Shown piece after piece: positions 1 to 6,673 of a stretch of 20,583 nucleotides of DNA (position 1 is its first letter; each line of letters starts with the position of its first letter). Under the pieces are notes generated by a model. The model saw only the letters and a program-made list of their open reading frames with translations. It had not been told where the DNA came from and searched no databases. The stretch spans positions 1 through 20,583 of the forward strand of contig PMCB01000058.1 of assembly GCA_003153955.1 (NCBI GenBank). Direction: 5' to 3'. The DNA comes from Dehalococcoidia bacterium. GTDB taxonomy: Bacteria; Chloroflexota; Dehalococcoidia; Dehalococcoidales; Fen-1064. The position numbers and the translations under genes are program-made.

Positions 1-1181
1 ATATTTTTTATCCAAAGCGAACTTTGCGTGTACTGATTTAAAGCAATACCGGAGGAGAAAGCCAGGTATAACGGACCGGTGGAATTATCCAGCGCGGCGC
101 CGTTCTTTGAATACGCGATGAACGGAACAACCGCCTGGGGAGCAGAAACCGTAGCCCCGGTATTATCCAGAACGGTAAATCCGGTGCCGTTCATAATCAT
201 TGCGTAAGTGAAAGTCTTGGAATAGCCCGTCGGATCGGCGATCGTGACGCTGTTGCTCGAAGAAAAGCTCGGAATCGCCGCCAGAATTGTTTTAACCGGC
301 ACGCCGACATAAGCATCGATCGAGCCGACCGAGGCCCCTTTAATATAACCGGTGCTCACGAATAACGGCTGCAATTGCTGCAGTTGGGCGAGTGAATAAG
401 TTGTTGAAGCATTGCCGTTTACCACTGTCAGCAACACCGGCGTGGTCGCGACCGGGGTTGTGGAAACTACTACCGGTGTAGTAGTAGTCGTTGTCGCGGT
501 CGTGGTAGTAGTTGTTGTTGTCGAAGTGGTAGCGGTAGTAGTGGACATCGAAGTCGTGGTAGTGTTATCCGTGCCGGAAGTAACAGTGATGGAAACTACC
601 ATTTTGGCCCACAACGAACCGTCAGTCAGAATATTCGGGGATGAGAGCGCCAGTGCCCCTAATTCCGTCGGCCCATGCGAGCTGTCAAGAGCCGCTCCAT
701 TTTCCGAATAAATAATAGTAAGTGTCGGTTTCGGTGACGGCGTAACCGGATTGCCGGTGGTATCATAATAATTTAACATAGTACCGCTGGTAATCTGGTC
801 ATAAGTCAATTGCTGAGTATAATTATCCGATGATGTCAGTGTAATGGTCTCTCCCGAGGTAATCCCGCCAACCGCATTGAGCAATGTTGATAATGCCACA
901 CCCTGATAAGGGAAGGGGCCGGTGATGGTACCGCCTTTACCCAGTGAGCCCCCGCTGCCGGAGATGGACGGTAATGCCTGCAAAGCTGCCATTGAATAGG
1001 TCTTGACCTGGCTGCCTTCAGTCACGGTCAAGACAGTCGCCCCTGCGGCTGTTGTGGTGGTTACTACAGCGGATGTTGTTGTTGCAGGTGTCGTAGTCGA
1101 AGTTGTTGTACCGCATGATGCCAACAGCATCGCCGCCGCTAACAATAAACTTAAACTTGACCAAATAAACTTTCTTTTCAT
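1..1181 (-). CDS. Secreted lipoprotein with two sulfite-oxidase-fold (molybdopterin-like) domains, C-terminus cut by window edge
   Basis: The frame is open from the ATG at 1181 to the window edge (393 codons visible, no stop). A strong GGAGG lies 5 nt before the ATG. The N-terminus is a lipoprotein signal: MKRK, a hydrophobic stretch, then the lipobox LASC with Cys23 as predicted lipidation site. Two similar domains follow, about residues 48-199 and 246-393, joined by a Thr-rich linker. Each has the pattern YS-x-A-x-LQ-x-L, a short glycine-rich turn, a G-V-x-[LV] helix start, a 'SxNG-AALD' element and a GP-x-x-L strand, which resembles the oxidoreductase molybdopterin-binding (SUOX) fold. Cys23 is the only cysteine visible, so neither domain can ligate molybdenum through Cys as classical SUOX proteins do. 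The 70-nt gap to the upstream lipoprotein gene, with no terminator seen, suggests cotranscription from the riboswitch promoter near 2540. The domain family is assigned by eye; enzymatic activity is not implied. Confidence 0.8.
   Translation of the reverse strand, partial: MKRKFIWSSLSLLLAAAMLLASCGTTTSTTTPATTTSAVVTTTTAAGATVLTVTEGSQVKTYSMAALQALPSISGSGGSLGKGGTITGPFPYQGVALSTLLNAVGGITSGETITLTSSDNYTQQLTYDQITSGTMLNYYDTTGNPVTPSPKPTLTIIYSENGAALDSSHGPTELGALALSSPNILTDGSLWAKMVVSITVTSGTDNTTTTSMSTTTATTSTTTTTTTTATTTTTTPVVVSTTPVATTPVLLTVVNGNASTTYSLAQLQQLQPLFVSTGYIKGASVGSIDAYVGVPVKTILAAIPSFSSSNSVTIADPTGYSKTFTYAMIMNGTGFTVLDNTGATVSAPQAVVPFIAYSKNGAALDNSTGPLYLAFSSGIALNQYTQSSLWIKN
466..562 (-). repeat. Low-complexity ACN-rich tract encoding a poly-threonine linker
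   Basis: On the minus strand this stretch is almost entirely threonine codons with scattered Ser, Ala and Val. It forms the interdomain linker of the lipoprotein (about residues 207-239). All four Thr codons are used, so it is protein-level low complexity rather than a pure DNA microsatellite. Read on the plus strand it makes a spurious valine-rich frame. Such linkers are commonly extended and may be glycosylated in exported proteins; that part is inference. Confidence 0.8.
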
Positions 1182-1251
1182 TTTTCCTCCATTTTATATA
1201 AATACTCAGTTTAACTTTTAAAAGGCATTTTTGTTATTCCCTAAGGTCGTT

Positions 1252-2301
1252 TTAAGGTGTCGTCGCAATCGTCGGCAATATCACTTTGATGCCGGTGATG
1301 GCGCTGATTTGATGCTGCGTATCAACGCCGCTCCCAACGAGTGCCAGCGGCCATTGTTTACCGGTCAACGGGGTGCCGTCTTCCTGATTCGCCACGATAA
1401 TATTGTTGTTGTTATTTATATCTGCAGAATTGTATTCCACCGTCGTGCCGTTTGATGAAATCACGTCCACTTTAAAGCCCTGGTTCCAAAGCGCGGTATT
1501 GAGTTGCCCCATTGAATTATTCGGGTCGACCGGAGTAACATAAGCGGCCAACAGCCATAACGCTTCGCCGGACCATATATGGCCCTGGGCGTCGGTCCAT
1601 GTAACACCATGGCAATTTGGTGCAGTACCTGCCTCAAAATCAGATTTAGGCATGTCTTTGGTAATGGTTCCAACATCATTTAAAGTCCATGATGTCTGCA
1701 GCGGGATAATCTCAATTTTTTGAACCCATTTTACCCACCACTGACCGTCAGTGAGCTGACCCGGCGCCATGATGCACATTCTCAATGGCCCGATATCGTC
1801 ACCGATTGCTTGCCCATTTTGTTCATAAGCTATAAAAACAACGATATTATTCACCGGCGTTACTTCTTTGCCGGTTGTGCTATCGTAAGTTGGAAATCCG
1901 GTGCCGTTCATCACCTGATTGTAAGACAAAGTCATCGAATAGCCGTCTTTGGCCGAAATTTTTACGGCATCGTTAGCCGTGATACCGCCTACCGTTTTTA
2001 CGATGTCGCTTAATGCCACGCCCGTTAAATCATAAGGAAAGTCAATCGTACCGCTGCTGGTAATTAATCCGGTCGAACCGGTGACAGGAGTCATTGCCTT
2101 AATATCAGCCATCGTGAGTTTATTCGTCCTGGTTCCACTGACAATATTCAGTGCTGCAGTCGTTGCCGTGTTAGTTGTCGTTGGCAAAACTGTTGAGATT
2201 ACCGTCGTCGTGCTGCCGCAGCCTGTTAAACCTGATGTAATTATTGCCAGAATCAGGATAATACTAACAAATAGAGGCGCCTGTTTAATTAACCTTTTCA
2301 T
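1252..2301 (-). CDS. Secreted lipoprotein with tandem sulfite-oxidase-fold (molybdopterin-like) domains
   Basis: This 349-residue protein starts at the ATG at 2301 with AAAGGAG 9 nt upstream. The signal is MKRLIKQ, a hydrophobic core and the lipobox LTGC (Cys28), followed by a short Ser/Thr-rich spacer. Domain 1 (about 50-199) has MADIKAM, a W-less 'DLTGVALSDIV' helix, 'YEQNGQAIG' and the SUOX-like ending GPLRM-x(12)-WWVKWVQKIEI. Domain 2 (about 203-343) has NCHGVTW, WSGEALWLLAAYV, 'QEDGTPL' and a final IKVIL strand. Cys230, in NCHG 13 residues before the W-S-G motif, lies where SUOX/YedY proteins carry the molybdenum ligand; domain 1 lacks an equivalent. The protein is exported and membrane-anchored. 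The gene is the first one behind the Moco-like riboswitch and terminator. It could bind Moco or Wco or be a non-catalytic relative; substrate unknown. Confidence 0.82.
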   Translation of the reverse strand: MKRLIKQAPLFVSIILILAIITSGLTGCGSTTTVISTVLPTTTNTATTAALNIVSGTRTNKLTMADIKAMTPVTGSTGLITSSGTIDFPYDLTGVALSDIVKTVGGITANDAVKISAKDGYSMTLSYNQVMNGTGFPTYDSTTGKEVTPVNNIVVFIAYEQNGQAIGDDIGPLRMCIMAPGQLTDGQWWVKWVQKIEIIPLQTSWTLNDVGTITKDMPKSDFEAGTAPNCHGVTWTDAQGHIWSGEALWLLAAYVTPVDPNNSMGQLNTALWNQGFKVDVISSNGTTVEYNSADINNNNNIIVANQEDGTPLTGKQWPLALVGSGVDTQHQISAITGIKVILPTIATTP

Positions 2302-2347
2302 GCACGCAAACTCCTTTCTCTTCGCTTATTTGTCTATTTTTAGACAT

Positions 2348-2376
2348 AAAAAAAGGCACTTCGAAAGGAAGCGCCC
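2348..2376 (-). terminator. Intrinsic terminator forming the riboswitch expression platform
   Basis: Read on the minus strand, GGCGCTTC (2375-2368), loop CTTTC and GAAGTGCC form an 8-bp stem with one G-U pair, directly followed by seven T residues (2354-2348). It lies between the aptamer and the lipoprotein start codon, as expected for transcription attenuation. The 5' arm with one extra base, GGGCGC (2376-2371), can alternatively pair with GCGCCT inside the aptamer core (2425-2420). This would be a simple antiterminator, and it would predict that ligand binding favours termination. Confidence 0.8.
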
Positions 2377-2379
2377 AAC

Positions 2380-2512
2380 AGCCAAGCTAAATGAGCCTTC
2401 TCTCCTTTCCAAACATGGGAGGCGCAGGCGTTTCCACCTGGACCCTTGGTCCCGATTGTTATCGGGACACCGGTTGCTGTACCATAGTTTTCAGCTTTAG
2501 GTAAAGCAACTC
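2380..2512 (-). promoter_or_regulatory. Moco-family (molybdenum/tungsten cofactor) riboswitch aptamer
   Basis: The leader RNA between promoter and terminator is strongly structured. In transcript order it has a closing helix AAGCT(g)AAA / TTTAGCTT (2497-2489 with 2391-2384), a perfect 8-bp hairpin GTCCCGAT-AACA-ATCGGGAC (2468-2449), and a 6-bp stem capped by a GAAA tetraloop (2440-2425). Then come GCCTCCC (2423-2417) and TGGAAAGG (2411-2404). That last pair, GCCTCCC-x(5)-TGGAAAGG followed shortly by GGCT, matches my memory of the conserved core of the Moco RNA motif in front of E. coli moaA. The downstream genes encode molybdopterin-fold proteins, which fits independently. Assignment is by eye; a covariance search with the Moco RNA family model would decide. 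Confidence 0.78.
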
Positions 2513-2541
2513 GAAGAGCAATATCTTTATGCTACTTGAAG

Positions 2542-2571
2542 ATTCTAACAAACATCTTGTAATCGTGTCAA
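2542..2571 (-). promoter_or_regulatory. Sigma70-type promoter of the riboswitch-lipoprotein operon
   Basis: On the minus strand, TTGACA (2571-2566) is followed after 18 nt by TAGAAT (2547-2542). Transcription would start near 2535, about 20 nt before the riboswitch helices begin, leaving a 5' UTR of roughly 230 nt. The 14 nt ending at the -10 are identical to those in the promoter of the enoyl-CoA hydratase gene at 5615-5628. Confidence 0.75.
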
Positions 2572-2657
2572 ATAAAAATCGTCATAAACGCTGGATTGCG
2601 CTATATATTTATCCCGGATTATTTGGTCGTATTGGGATATTTTCCATATCCGTGATT

Positions 2658-3863
2658 TTATGGTTTTCCCGCGGAACCCGGTGGGTTTGTTTTGTTTCTG
2701 CCCTTGATATGCAGCTCCTGACTTAATTGCAGATAATTGATAACATCGGCGCGTGTCAGCATACCGACCAGTTTCCCTTGGGTGAGCACCGGAATCTGAT
2801 TGAGGTCGTATTGAGCCATTAATTTCATTGCCATATTTAAATCATCTTCCGGTTTCACCGCATGAATGGGTTCGCGGTGCATTACTTGTAAAACCGGCGT
2901 TACCGGCCATTTTTCCGGCGGCAGCGTTTTTATATCGCTGATGGTTATAACACCCACCAATGTTTCGTTTTCAACTACCGGCACCGCCCGCTTGCGCTTT
3001 TGCACAAAAATCGTTTGTACGAGGTAATCTATTGTCGTATCGGGCCGGACCGTTTCAATATCTTTTTCCATAATCTGCGCCACGAGCACCCCGGATAAAT
3101 GCTCTTTTAGTGTCACTTCCAGGCTGCTGTTATCCGCCGCGCTGTTCAGGAACCATCCGACGAAAATAAACCAGAGTCCGTTCAGGAATCCAAAGCGGGT
3201 AAATATCGCTAAAACAACACCTGCCAGGATAAACCCCCACCCGAAAACCCGTCCGATAATTGACGCGATATTCGTCGCTTTGTATAGATTGCCGGTGGCG
3301 CGCCAGATGATAGAACGGAATACCCTTCCGCCGTCAAGTGGAAAACCCGGTAAAAGGTTGAATATCGCCAATGCGATGTTGGTATATGCCAGAAAACCGG
3401 CTATTGCCAAACCAAGTGTTTGTTTACCGGCGGGGATATGAACGCTGAATACCGGTAAAACCCACGTTCTGGTGATGACATACCAGATTATCCAGAAGAT
3501 GAAACCTAAAACGAGGCTGGTAAGCGGCCCGACAATTGCCATAACGAATTCAACACCAGGATTCGCCGGTTCTTCCGCCAGGTTGCTGACACCGCCCAAT
3601 ATAAAGAGGGTAATGCTGGACACGGCTAAACCGCGCGACCTGGCTACCAGCGAATGGGCTAATTCATGAATCAAAACACAGATAAAGAGCGTGAAAGTGG
3701 CCAGAAAACCTGCGATCCAATAGAAATAGGTGTACCAGCCTGGATAGGTCGTGCTGAACCCCTGTCCCAGTAACCAGGTGAAAATAAATAAGGCCAGCAG
3801 CCACGTGTAATGGATGCCGACTTCAATTCCGGCAATACGCCCGACCCGCCACGATCCTCTCAT
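2658..3863 (-). CDS. Site-2 protease family (M50) membrane metalloprotease with two CBS domains
   Basis: The 401-residue protein begins at the ATG at 3863, with GGGAG 7 nt upstream. The N-terminal half is polytopic. Membrane segment 2 or 3 carries the zinc-binding HELAH (residues 66-70), and the second metal-ligand motif FPLDGG follows at 174-179. This is the SpoIVFB/Rip3-like M50B arrangement. The C-terminal cytoplasmic part contains two CBS domains (about 263-318 and 324-383), which in this subfamily are thought to sense an adenine nucleotide or other ligand and gate the protease. The last about 15 residues are basic and disordered. It probably cleaves a membrane-embedded regulator such as an anti-sigma factor, but no partner is encoded nearby. 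The gene has its own promoter and is followed by the separate riboswitch promoter, so it appears monocistronic. Confidence 0.93.
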   Translation of the reverse strand: MRGSWRVGRIAGIEVGIHYTWLLALFIFTWLLGQGFSTTYPGWYTYFYWIAGFLATFTLFICVLIHELAHSLVARSRGLAVSSITLFILGGVSNLAEEPANPGVEFVMAIVGPLTSLVLGFIFWIIWYVITRTWVLPVFSVHIPAGKQTLGLAIAGFLAYTNIALAIFNLLPGFPLDGGRVFRSIIWRATGNLYKATNIASIIGRVFGWGFILAGVVLAIFTRFGFLNGLWFIFVGWFLNSAADNSSLEVTLKEHLSGVLVAQIMEKDIETVRPDTTIDYLVQTIFVQKRKRAVPVVENETLVGVITISDIKTLPPEKWPVTPVLQVMHREPIHAVKPEDDLNMAMKLMAQYDLNQIPVLTQGKLVGMLTRADVINYLQLSQELHIKGRNKTNPPGSAGKP

Positions 3864-3899
3864 TTCAGTTCTCCCAAAGGTATCATGAATTTCCAGGTA

Positions 3900-3928
3900 A
3901 TTCTAGCTTATTGGGTTAGCATTAACAA
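3900..3928 (-). promoter_or_regulatory. Probable sigma70 promoter of the site-2 protease gene
   Basis: On the minus strand, TTGTTA (3928-3923), a 17-nt spacer and TAGAAT (3905-3900) precede the protease start by about 37 nt. The -10 is the same hexamer as in two other promoters of this window. The -35 matches consensus at four of six positions. Confidence 0.55.
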
Positions 3929-3948
3929 GCACGGGCGCGTTATTACTT

Positions 3949-4662
3949 TTATCTGTTTCTCATCGCGACTTGCCATGTATGTTTGTCATCGGCACGGACG
4001 CCCCCCACTGCGCACACCCGGATATCGTCGCCGTTATAGGCTGCTTTTGAAATCTCGAACAGGTATTCCGCCAGTTCAATGGCCGTTTTCCCTTTGAATT
4101 CAATTTTCGGTATACCGGCTCTCGGGTCAAATCCTTCGGGATTTTCCAGGCCGCCTTTATAAGTTGAGATGCCGTAGAGCGTTCCGGGCGCAGGTTCCAC
4201 CTGAAAAGCCTTTGCGGGCATATCATGTCTTTTGATTCCGATAATAAATACTGGTTGATTGTCTGCCGTACCGCTAATTACGCCGGCGATGCGCGGTGTA
4301 TGCAGGCTGTCCGGTTCTGCCTGCGCACCGTCCAGTAATTTTTCCACGAAATCTTTAGCGGGTATCGAATTAGTATTATAAAGCAGCCGGTAGGTTTCAA
4401 AAATAGCGTCGGTCTGAATACCGTTACTGACCGCCATGACTCCGGAAACTTTATCGTATTTCACCCCGGTGTAATGTCTTAATGCATCGTACGGTTGATT
4501 TCCGATCGGACCGATGATGACGCCGCTGTCAACGGGTGTTGCCTTTCTTTCCCGGCTGGCCGGACTGCGCCCGGTCACCAGATAAACCACGGCGAAGTTC
4601 CCGCTCAACGTCGTACCGATGAATAATTGTCTGCCGGGATAAGGCCCATTGGGATTTGTCAT
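3949..4662 (-). CDS. purO: IMP cyclohydrolase, PurO type
   Basis: The 237-residue protein starts at the ATG at 4662 behind a GGGAGGG purine tract. It has the features of the PurO/IMP_cyclohyd family: an N-terminal YPGRQLFIG followed by an Arg-rich strand (GRSPASRER), 'AVSNGIQTD' near residue 78, 'LHTPRIAGVISG' near 120, and 'YGISTYKG' near 163. In Archaea PurO closes FAICAR to IMP, the last step of de novo purine synthesis, replacing the cyclohydrolase half of bacterial PurH. The archaeal enzyme is about 200 residues, so this one is slightly longer. No other purine genes are in the window, so the pathway context cannot be checked here. The family is fairly clear; whether it is the cell's sole IMP cyclohydrolase is unknown. 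Confidence 0.8.
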   Translation of the reverse strand: MTNPNGPYPGRQLFIGTTLSGNFAVVYLVTGRSPASRERKATPVDSGVIIGPIGNQPYDALRHYTGVKYDKVSGVMAVSNGIQTDAIFETYRLLYNTNSIPAKDFVEKLLDGAQAEPDSLHTPRIAGVISGTADNQPVFIIGIKRHDMPAKAFQVEPAPGTLYGISTYKGGLENPEGFDPRAGIPKIEFKGKTAIELAEYLFEISKAAYNGDDIRVCAVGGVRADDKHTWQVAMRNR

Positions 4663-4814
4663 ATACCCTCCCTCGAATACTTCATAATATTATAATTTTA
4701 GCAGAACCGGTACCGCATTGATGCTTTCAATTCTTGCGGGACACGGAAGCAATAAGCCTCCTGAATACAAGGCAACATCAATGAATATGGGTATGAACTG
4801 AATAAATTTACCGG

Positions 4815-5570
4815 CTATTTTCCTTTATAATGCGGCGGCCGTTTTTCGGAGAAAGCATTAGCCCCCTCGATAAAGTCTTCCGTTGTTCTGAGATCAGCAG
4901 AAAGAGCTTTTTCCAGCGCCAGAGCTTCATCCAGCGTCATATCATAACCGCGAACCATAGATTCTTTGACCGCTCTGACCCCCAGCGGACCGCGGGTGAT
5001 TATTGTATCGGCGATTGTTTTTGCTGTTTCCATCAATTTTTCGATGGGTACAACATGACTGACCAGCCCCACCCTTAAAGCTTCCTGAGCGCTTATCCGG
5101 TTGCCGGTCAACAGCATTTCAGCCGCAAATGACCGGGGAAGAAAACGGGGCAGTCTGACGGTGCCGCCCATAGCCGGCATAAACCCGTTATTTACTTCCG
5201 GTTGTCCGAATTGGGCATTCTCCGATGCAATCCGGATATCGCACATCAATGCCAGTTCGCAGCCGCCGCCCAGACAATAACCGTTAATAGCGGCGATAAA
5301 GGGCTTCCAGATGGTATCCGGACGCACCGCTGTAAAATCGCCTTTCGCGGAAAAACCGGATACTAAACTTTTAATATCCGCTCCGGCGGAGAAGGCTTTA
5401 TCTCCCGCCCCGGTGAGAATTGCCACCCACAGGCTATCGTTATCTCTAAAATCTTCCATCGCGTCCCGGAGGCCTCTGAAGACTTCGGCATTCAAAGCAT
5501 TCATTGCATCGGGTCGATTGATGACAATATGGGCAATCCTGCCCTCTTTTCTACATTCAACAACCGCCAT
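4815..5570 (-). CDS. Enoyl-CoA hydratase/isomerase (crotonase) family protein
   Basis: From the ATG at 5570 the protein is 251 residues, the usual length for a crotonase. The oxyanion-hole motifs AFSAGADIK (59-67) and NGYCLGGGCELA (96-107) are intact. Both catalytic glutamates of true hydratases are present, Glu105 in GCELA and Glu125 in FGQPEVNNG. The end, EGANAFSEKRPPHYKGK, is the standard family C-terminus. The upstream in-frame ATG at 5624 is unlikely: it falls inside the apparent promoter, adds 18 unconserved residues and lacks a ribosome site, whereas the ATG at 5570 has AAGGGA 8 nt upstream. It probably hydrates 2-enoyl-CoA esters (3-hydroxybutyryl-CoA-type chemistry). No thiolase or acyl-CoA dehydrogenase is nearby, so the pathway is open. 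Confidence 0.92.
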   Translation of the reverse strand: MAVVECRKEGRIAHIVINRPDAMNALNAEVFRGLRDAMEDFRDNDSLWVAILTGAGDKAFSAGADIKSLVSGFSAKGDFTAVRPDTIWKPFIAAINGYCLGGGCELALMCDIRIASENAQFGQPEVNNGFMPAMGGTVRLPRFLPRSFAAEMLLTGNRISAQEALRVGLVSHVVPIEKLMETAKTIADTIITRGPLGVRAVKESMVRGYDMTLDEALALEKALSADLRTTEDFIEGANAFSEKRPPHYKGK

Positions 5571-5614
5571 TCGTGTTCCCTTTCTGTTTTTTGCTAATGC
5601 CCGGCAGCGAATGC

Positions 5615-5644
5615 ATTCTAACAAACATTTTCATTCTGAGTCAA
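5615..5644 (-). promoter_or_regulatory. Sigma70 promoter of the enoyl-CoA hydratase gene
   Basis: On the minus strand, TTGACT (5644-5639), an 18-nt spacer and TAGAAT (5620-5615) lie about 45 nt before the ATG at 5570. The -10 region shares ATGTTTGTTAGAAT exactly with the riboswitch promoter at 2542-2555. This placement rules out the longer reading frame starting at 5624. Confidence 0.7.
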
Positions 5645-5679
5645 ATACAAAAAAAATGATACAATAAAATTGCACATAT

Positions 5680-5688
5680 ATTACAATA
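5680..5688 (+). promoter_or_regulatory. ATTACAATA site in front of the transposase-derived gene
   Basis: This 9-mer lies 12 nt before the TTG start and is identical to the right arm of the inverted repeat at 6695-6703. It could be a -10 element (TACAAT at 5682-5687), an operator, or a remnant transposon end. A second candidate -10 with an extended TG motif (TGaTACAAT, 5657-5665) lies just upstream. The -35 regions are poor for both. Confidence 0.4.
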
Positions 5689-5700
5689 CGGAGATAAATT

Positions 5701-6558
5701 TTGGATAGGATTATCCACAAACAATCCGTTAACTGCAAGTACTGCAATTCCCTGAATATTGTCAGATACGGCACGTTTCATGGAATGCAGCGGTATTTTT
5801 GCAAGCATTGCGGCCGTAAATTCGCCGATAATGATGCTCTGCCTAAAATGAAGACTCCCATCTGGATTATTTCACTGGCATTGAACTGTTATTACAACGG
5901 AATGCCGCTGGCAGCGATACAAAAGGAAATCAATCAGCGTCACGGCGCCTATTACGCCCAGTCCACGATTTATAATTGGATAATGCGTTTTTCGGAAGAA
6001 GCCGTAAAACAGGCGGCAAGCCTGCCGCCCGTTTGCGGGGATACGTGGTTTCTCACGGCAACGCCGGTAACCGCTGGCACTCGCCGTCTCTATTTTATAG
6101 ATATCTTCGACAGGCAGAGTAAATTTCTTATAACATCCCGGTTAGCCGAAAGTTTCACGGCGCACGAATTCATCAATTTGATCCACCCGGCATTTTTGAA
6201 AACAATAAAAAATCCCAGTCACCCTTTCACAATCATGGTGCCCCCTGTTTTCGACGATACGGCACTTGAATTAATAACGGCAGGAACAGGACTACCGGCA
6301 AATTGTATTATTAATAAAGCAAATTTGACCATTGTCAAAGAGTTTAATTCTCCATTGAAAAAACGGGCGGGCGTTGTCCGTAATTTTAAGAGTCTGGAAA
6401 GGGCACAGATAATAACCGAGGCATGGCGGATACATTATAATTACTTTGTTGACTGTGACAAACCGAAATACCATAGAGCTGCGGAACAAACGGGGCTCTC
6501 CCCTTTTAGGAATTGGGAGGATGTCATCTGGCAATCGGTGCAGCTTACCCCGGGATAA
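5701..6558 (+). CDS. Transposase-derived zinc-ribbon/DDE-fold protein with catalytic acids lost
   Basis: The 285-residue frame starts with TTG at 5701; GGAG sits 7 nt upstream and the N-terminal zinc ribbon begins immediately, so this start is needed. Residues 12-37 form a C-x2-C...C-x2-C ribbon (CKYC, CKHC) like InsA/IS6-family transposases, and 55-100 form a helix-turn-helix-like region. The remainder aligns with IS6/IS240-type DDE domains: DTWF (114-117), 'LYFIDIFDRQSKFLITSRL', 'RNFKSLERAQ' and 'IHYNYF'. By hand alignment the triad is replaced: the DET motif reads TAT (Thr119), the ITTDG motif reads IMVPP (Pro181), and the glutamate of NxxER reads Lys213, with the following Arg222 in exact register. 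The frame is intact, which suggests selection for a non-transposition role such as DNA binding. A degenerate inverted pair flanks the gene at 5678-5691 and 6596-6609. Confidence 0.72.
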   Translation: MDRIIHKQSVNCKYCNSLNIVRYGTFHGMQRYFCKHCGRKFADNDALPKMKTPIWIISLALNCYYNGMPLAAIQKEINQRHGAYYAQSTIYNWIMRFSEEAVKQAASLPPVCGDTWFLTATPVTAGTRRLYFIDIFDRQSKFLITSRLAESFTAHEFINLIHPAFLKTIKNPSHPFTIMVPPVFDDTALELITAGTGLPANCIINKANLTIVKEFNSPLKKRAGVVRNFKSLERAQIITEAWRIHYNYFVDCDKPKYHRAAEQTGLSPFRNWEDVIWQSVQLTPG

Positions 6559-6599
6559 ATTTTGCGGGGAATTCATTGATTTTTGCATTATCAACCAGG

Positions 6600-6656
6600 A
6601 TTGTAACATTCAGGCACGTCCAAATTCTTGACAATGTATAATGTTGATGTTACAAT
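6600..6656 (+). promoter_or_regulatory. 10-bp inverted repeat straddling the peptide-ABC promoter
   Basis: ATTGTAACAT (6600-6609) and ATGTTACAAT (6647-6656) are a perfect inverted pair with 37 nt between them. The left arm lies just upstream of the -35 and the right arm includes the -10. The layout looks like a two-site operator that could loop over or cover the promoter. The left arm is also the right-hand partner of the degenerate inverted pair flanking the transposase-derived gene. Confidence 0.5.
6628..6656 (+). promoter_or_regulatory. Strong sigma70 promoter of the peptide-transporter ATPase operon
   Basis: TTGACA (6628-6633), a 17-nt spacer and TACAAT (6651-6656) form a near-consensus promoter. 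An alternative TATAAT (6637-6642) is too close to this -35 to be used with it. Transcription would begin near 6663, giving a leader of about 137 nt before the ATG at 6800. Confidence 0.7.
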
Positions 6657-6673
6657 GACTCCCTAATGGTAGG

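Noticed and set aside
412..1221. Valine-rich plus-strand frames at 412-711 and 1003-1221
   Set aside because: They are antisense images of the Thr-rich lipoprotein linkers (ACN on one strand reads GTN on the other). They lack ribosome sites and the opposite frame is a clear gene.
2635..2651. GGATAT...ATATCC inverted repeat as terminator of the protease gene
   Set aside because: The 6-bp stem is AT-rich, partly overlaps ordinary AT-rich sequence and is not followed by a T tract on the minus strand.
4663..4814. Possible small gene or RNA between the hydratase and purO
   Set aside because: Only a TATAAT-like hexamer near 4690 on the minus strand, probably part of the purO promoter, was seen; no convincing -35, hairpin or coding frame.
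5571..5624. Longer start of the enoyl-CoA hydratase at 5624
   Set aside because: The ATG coincides with the apparent -10 region of its own promoter, the 18 extra residues are not crotonase-like, and the ATG at 5570 has a proper ribosome site.
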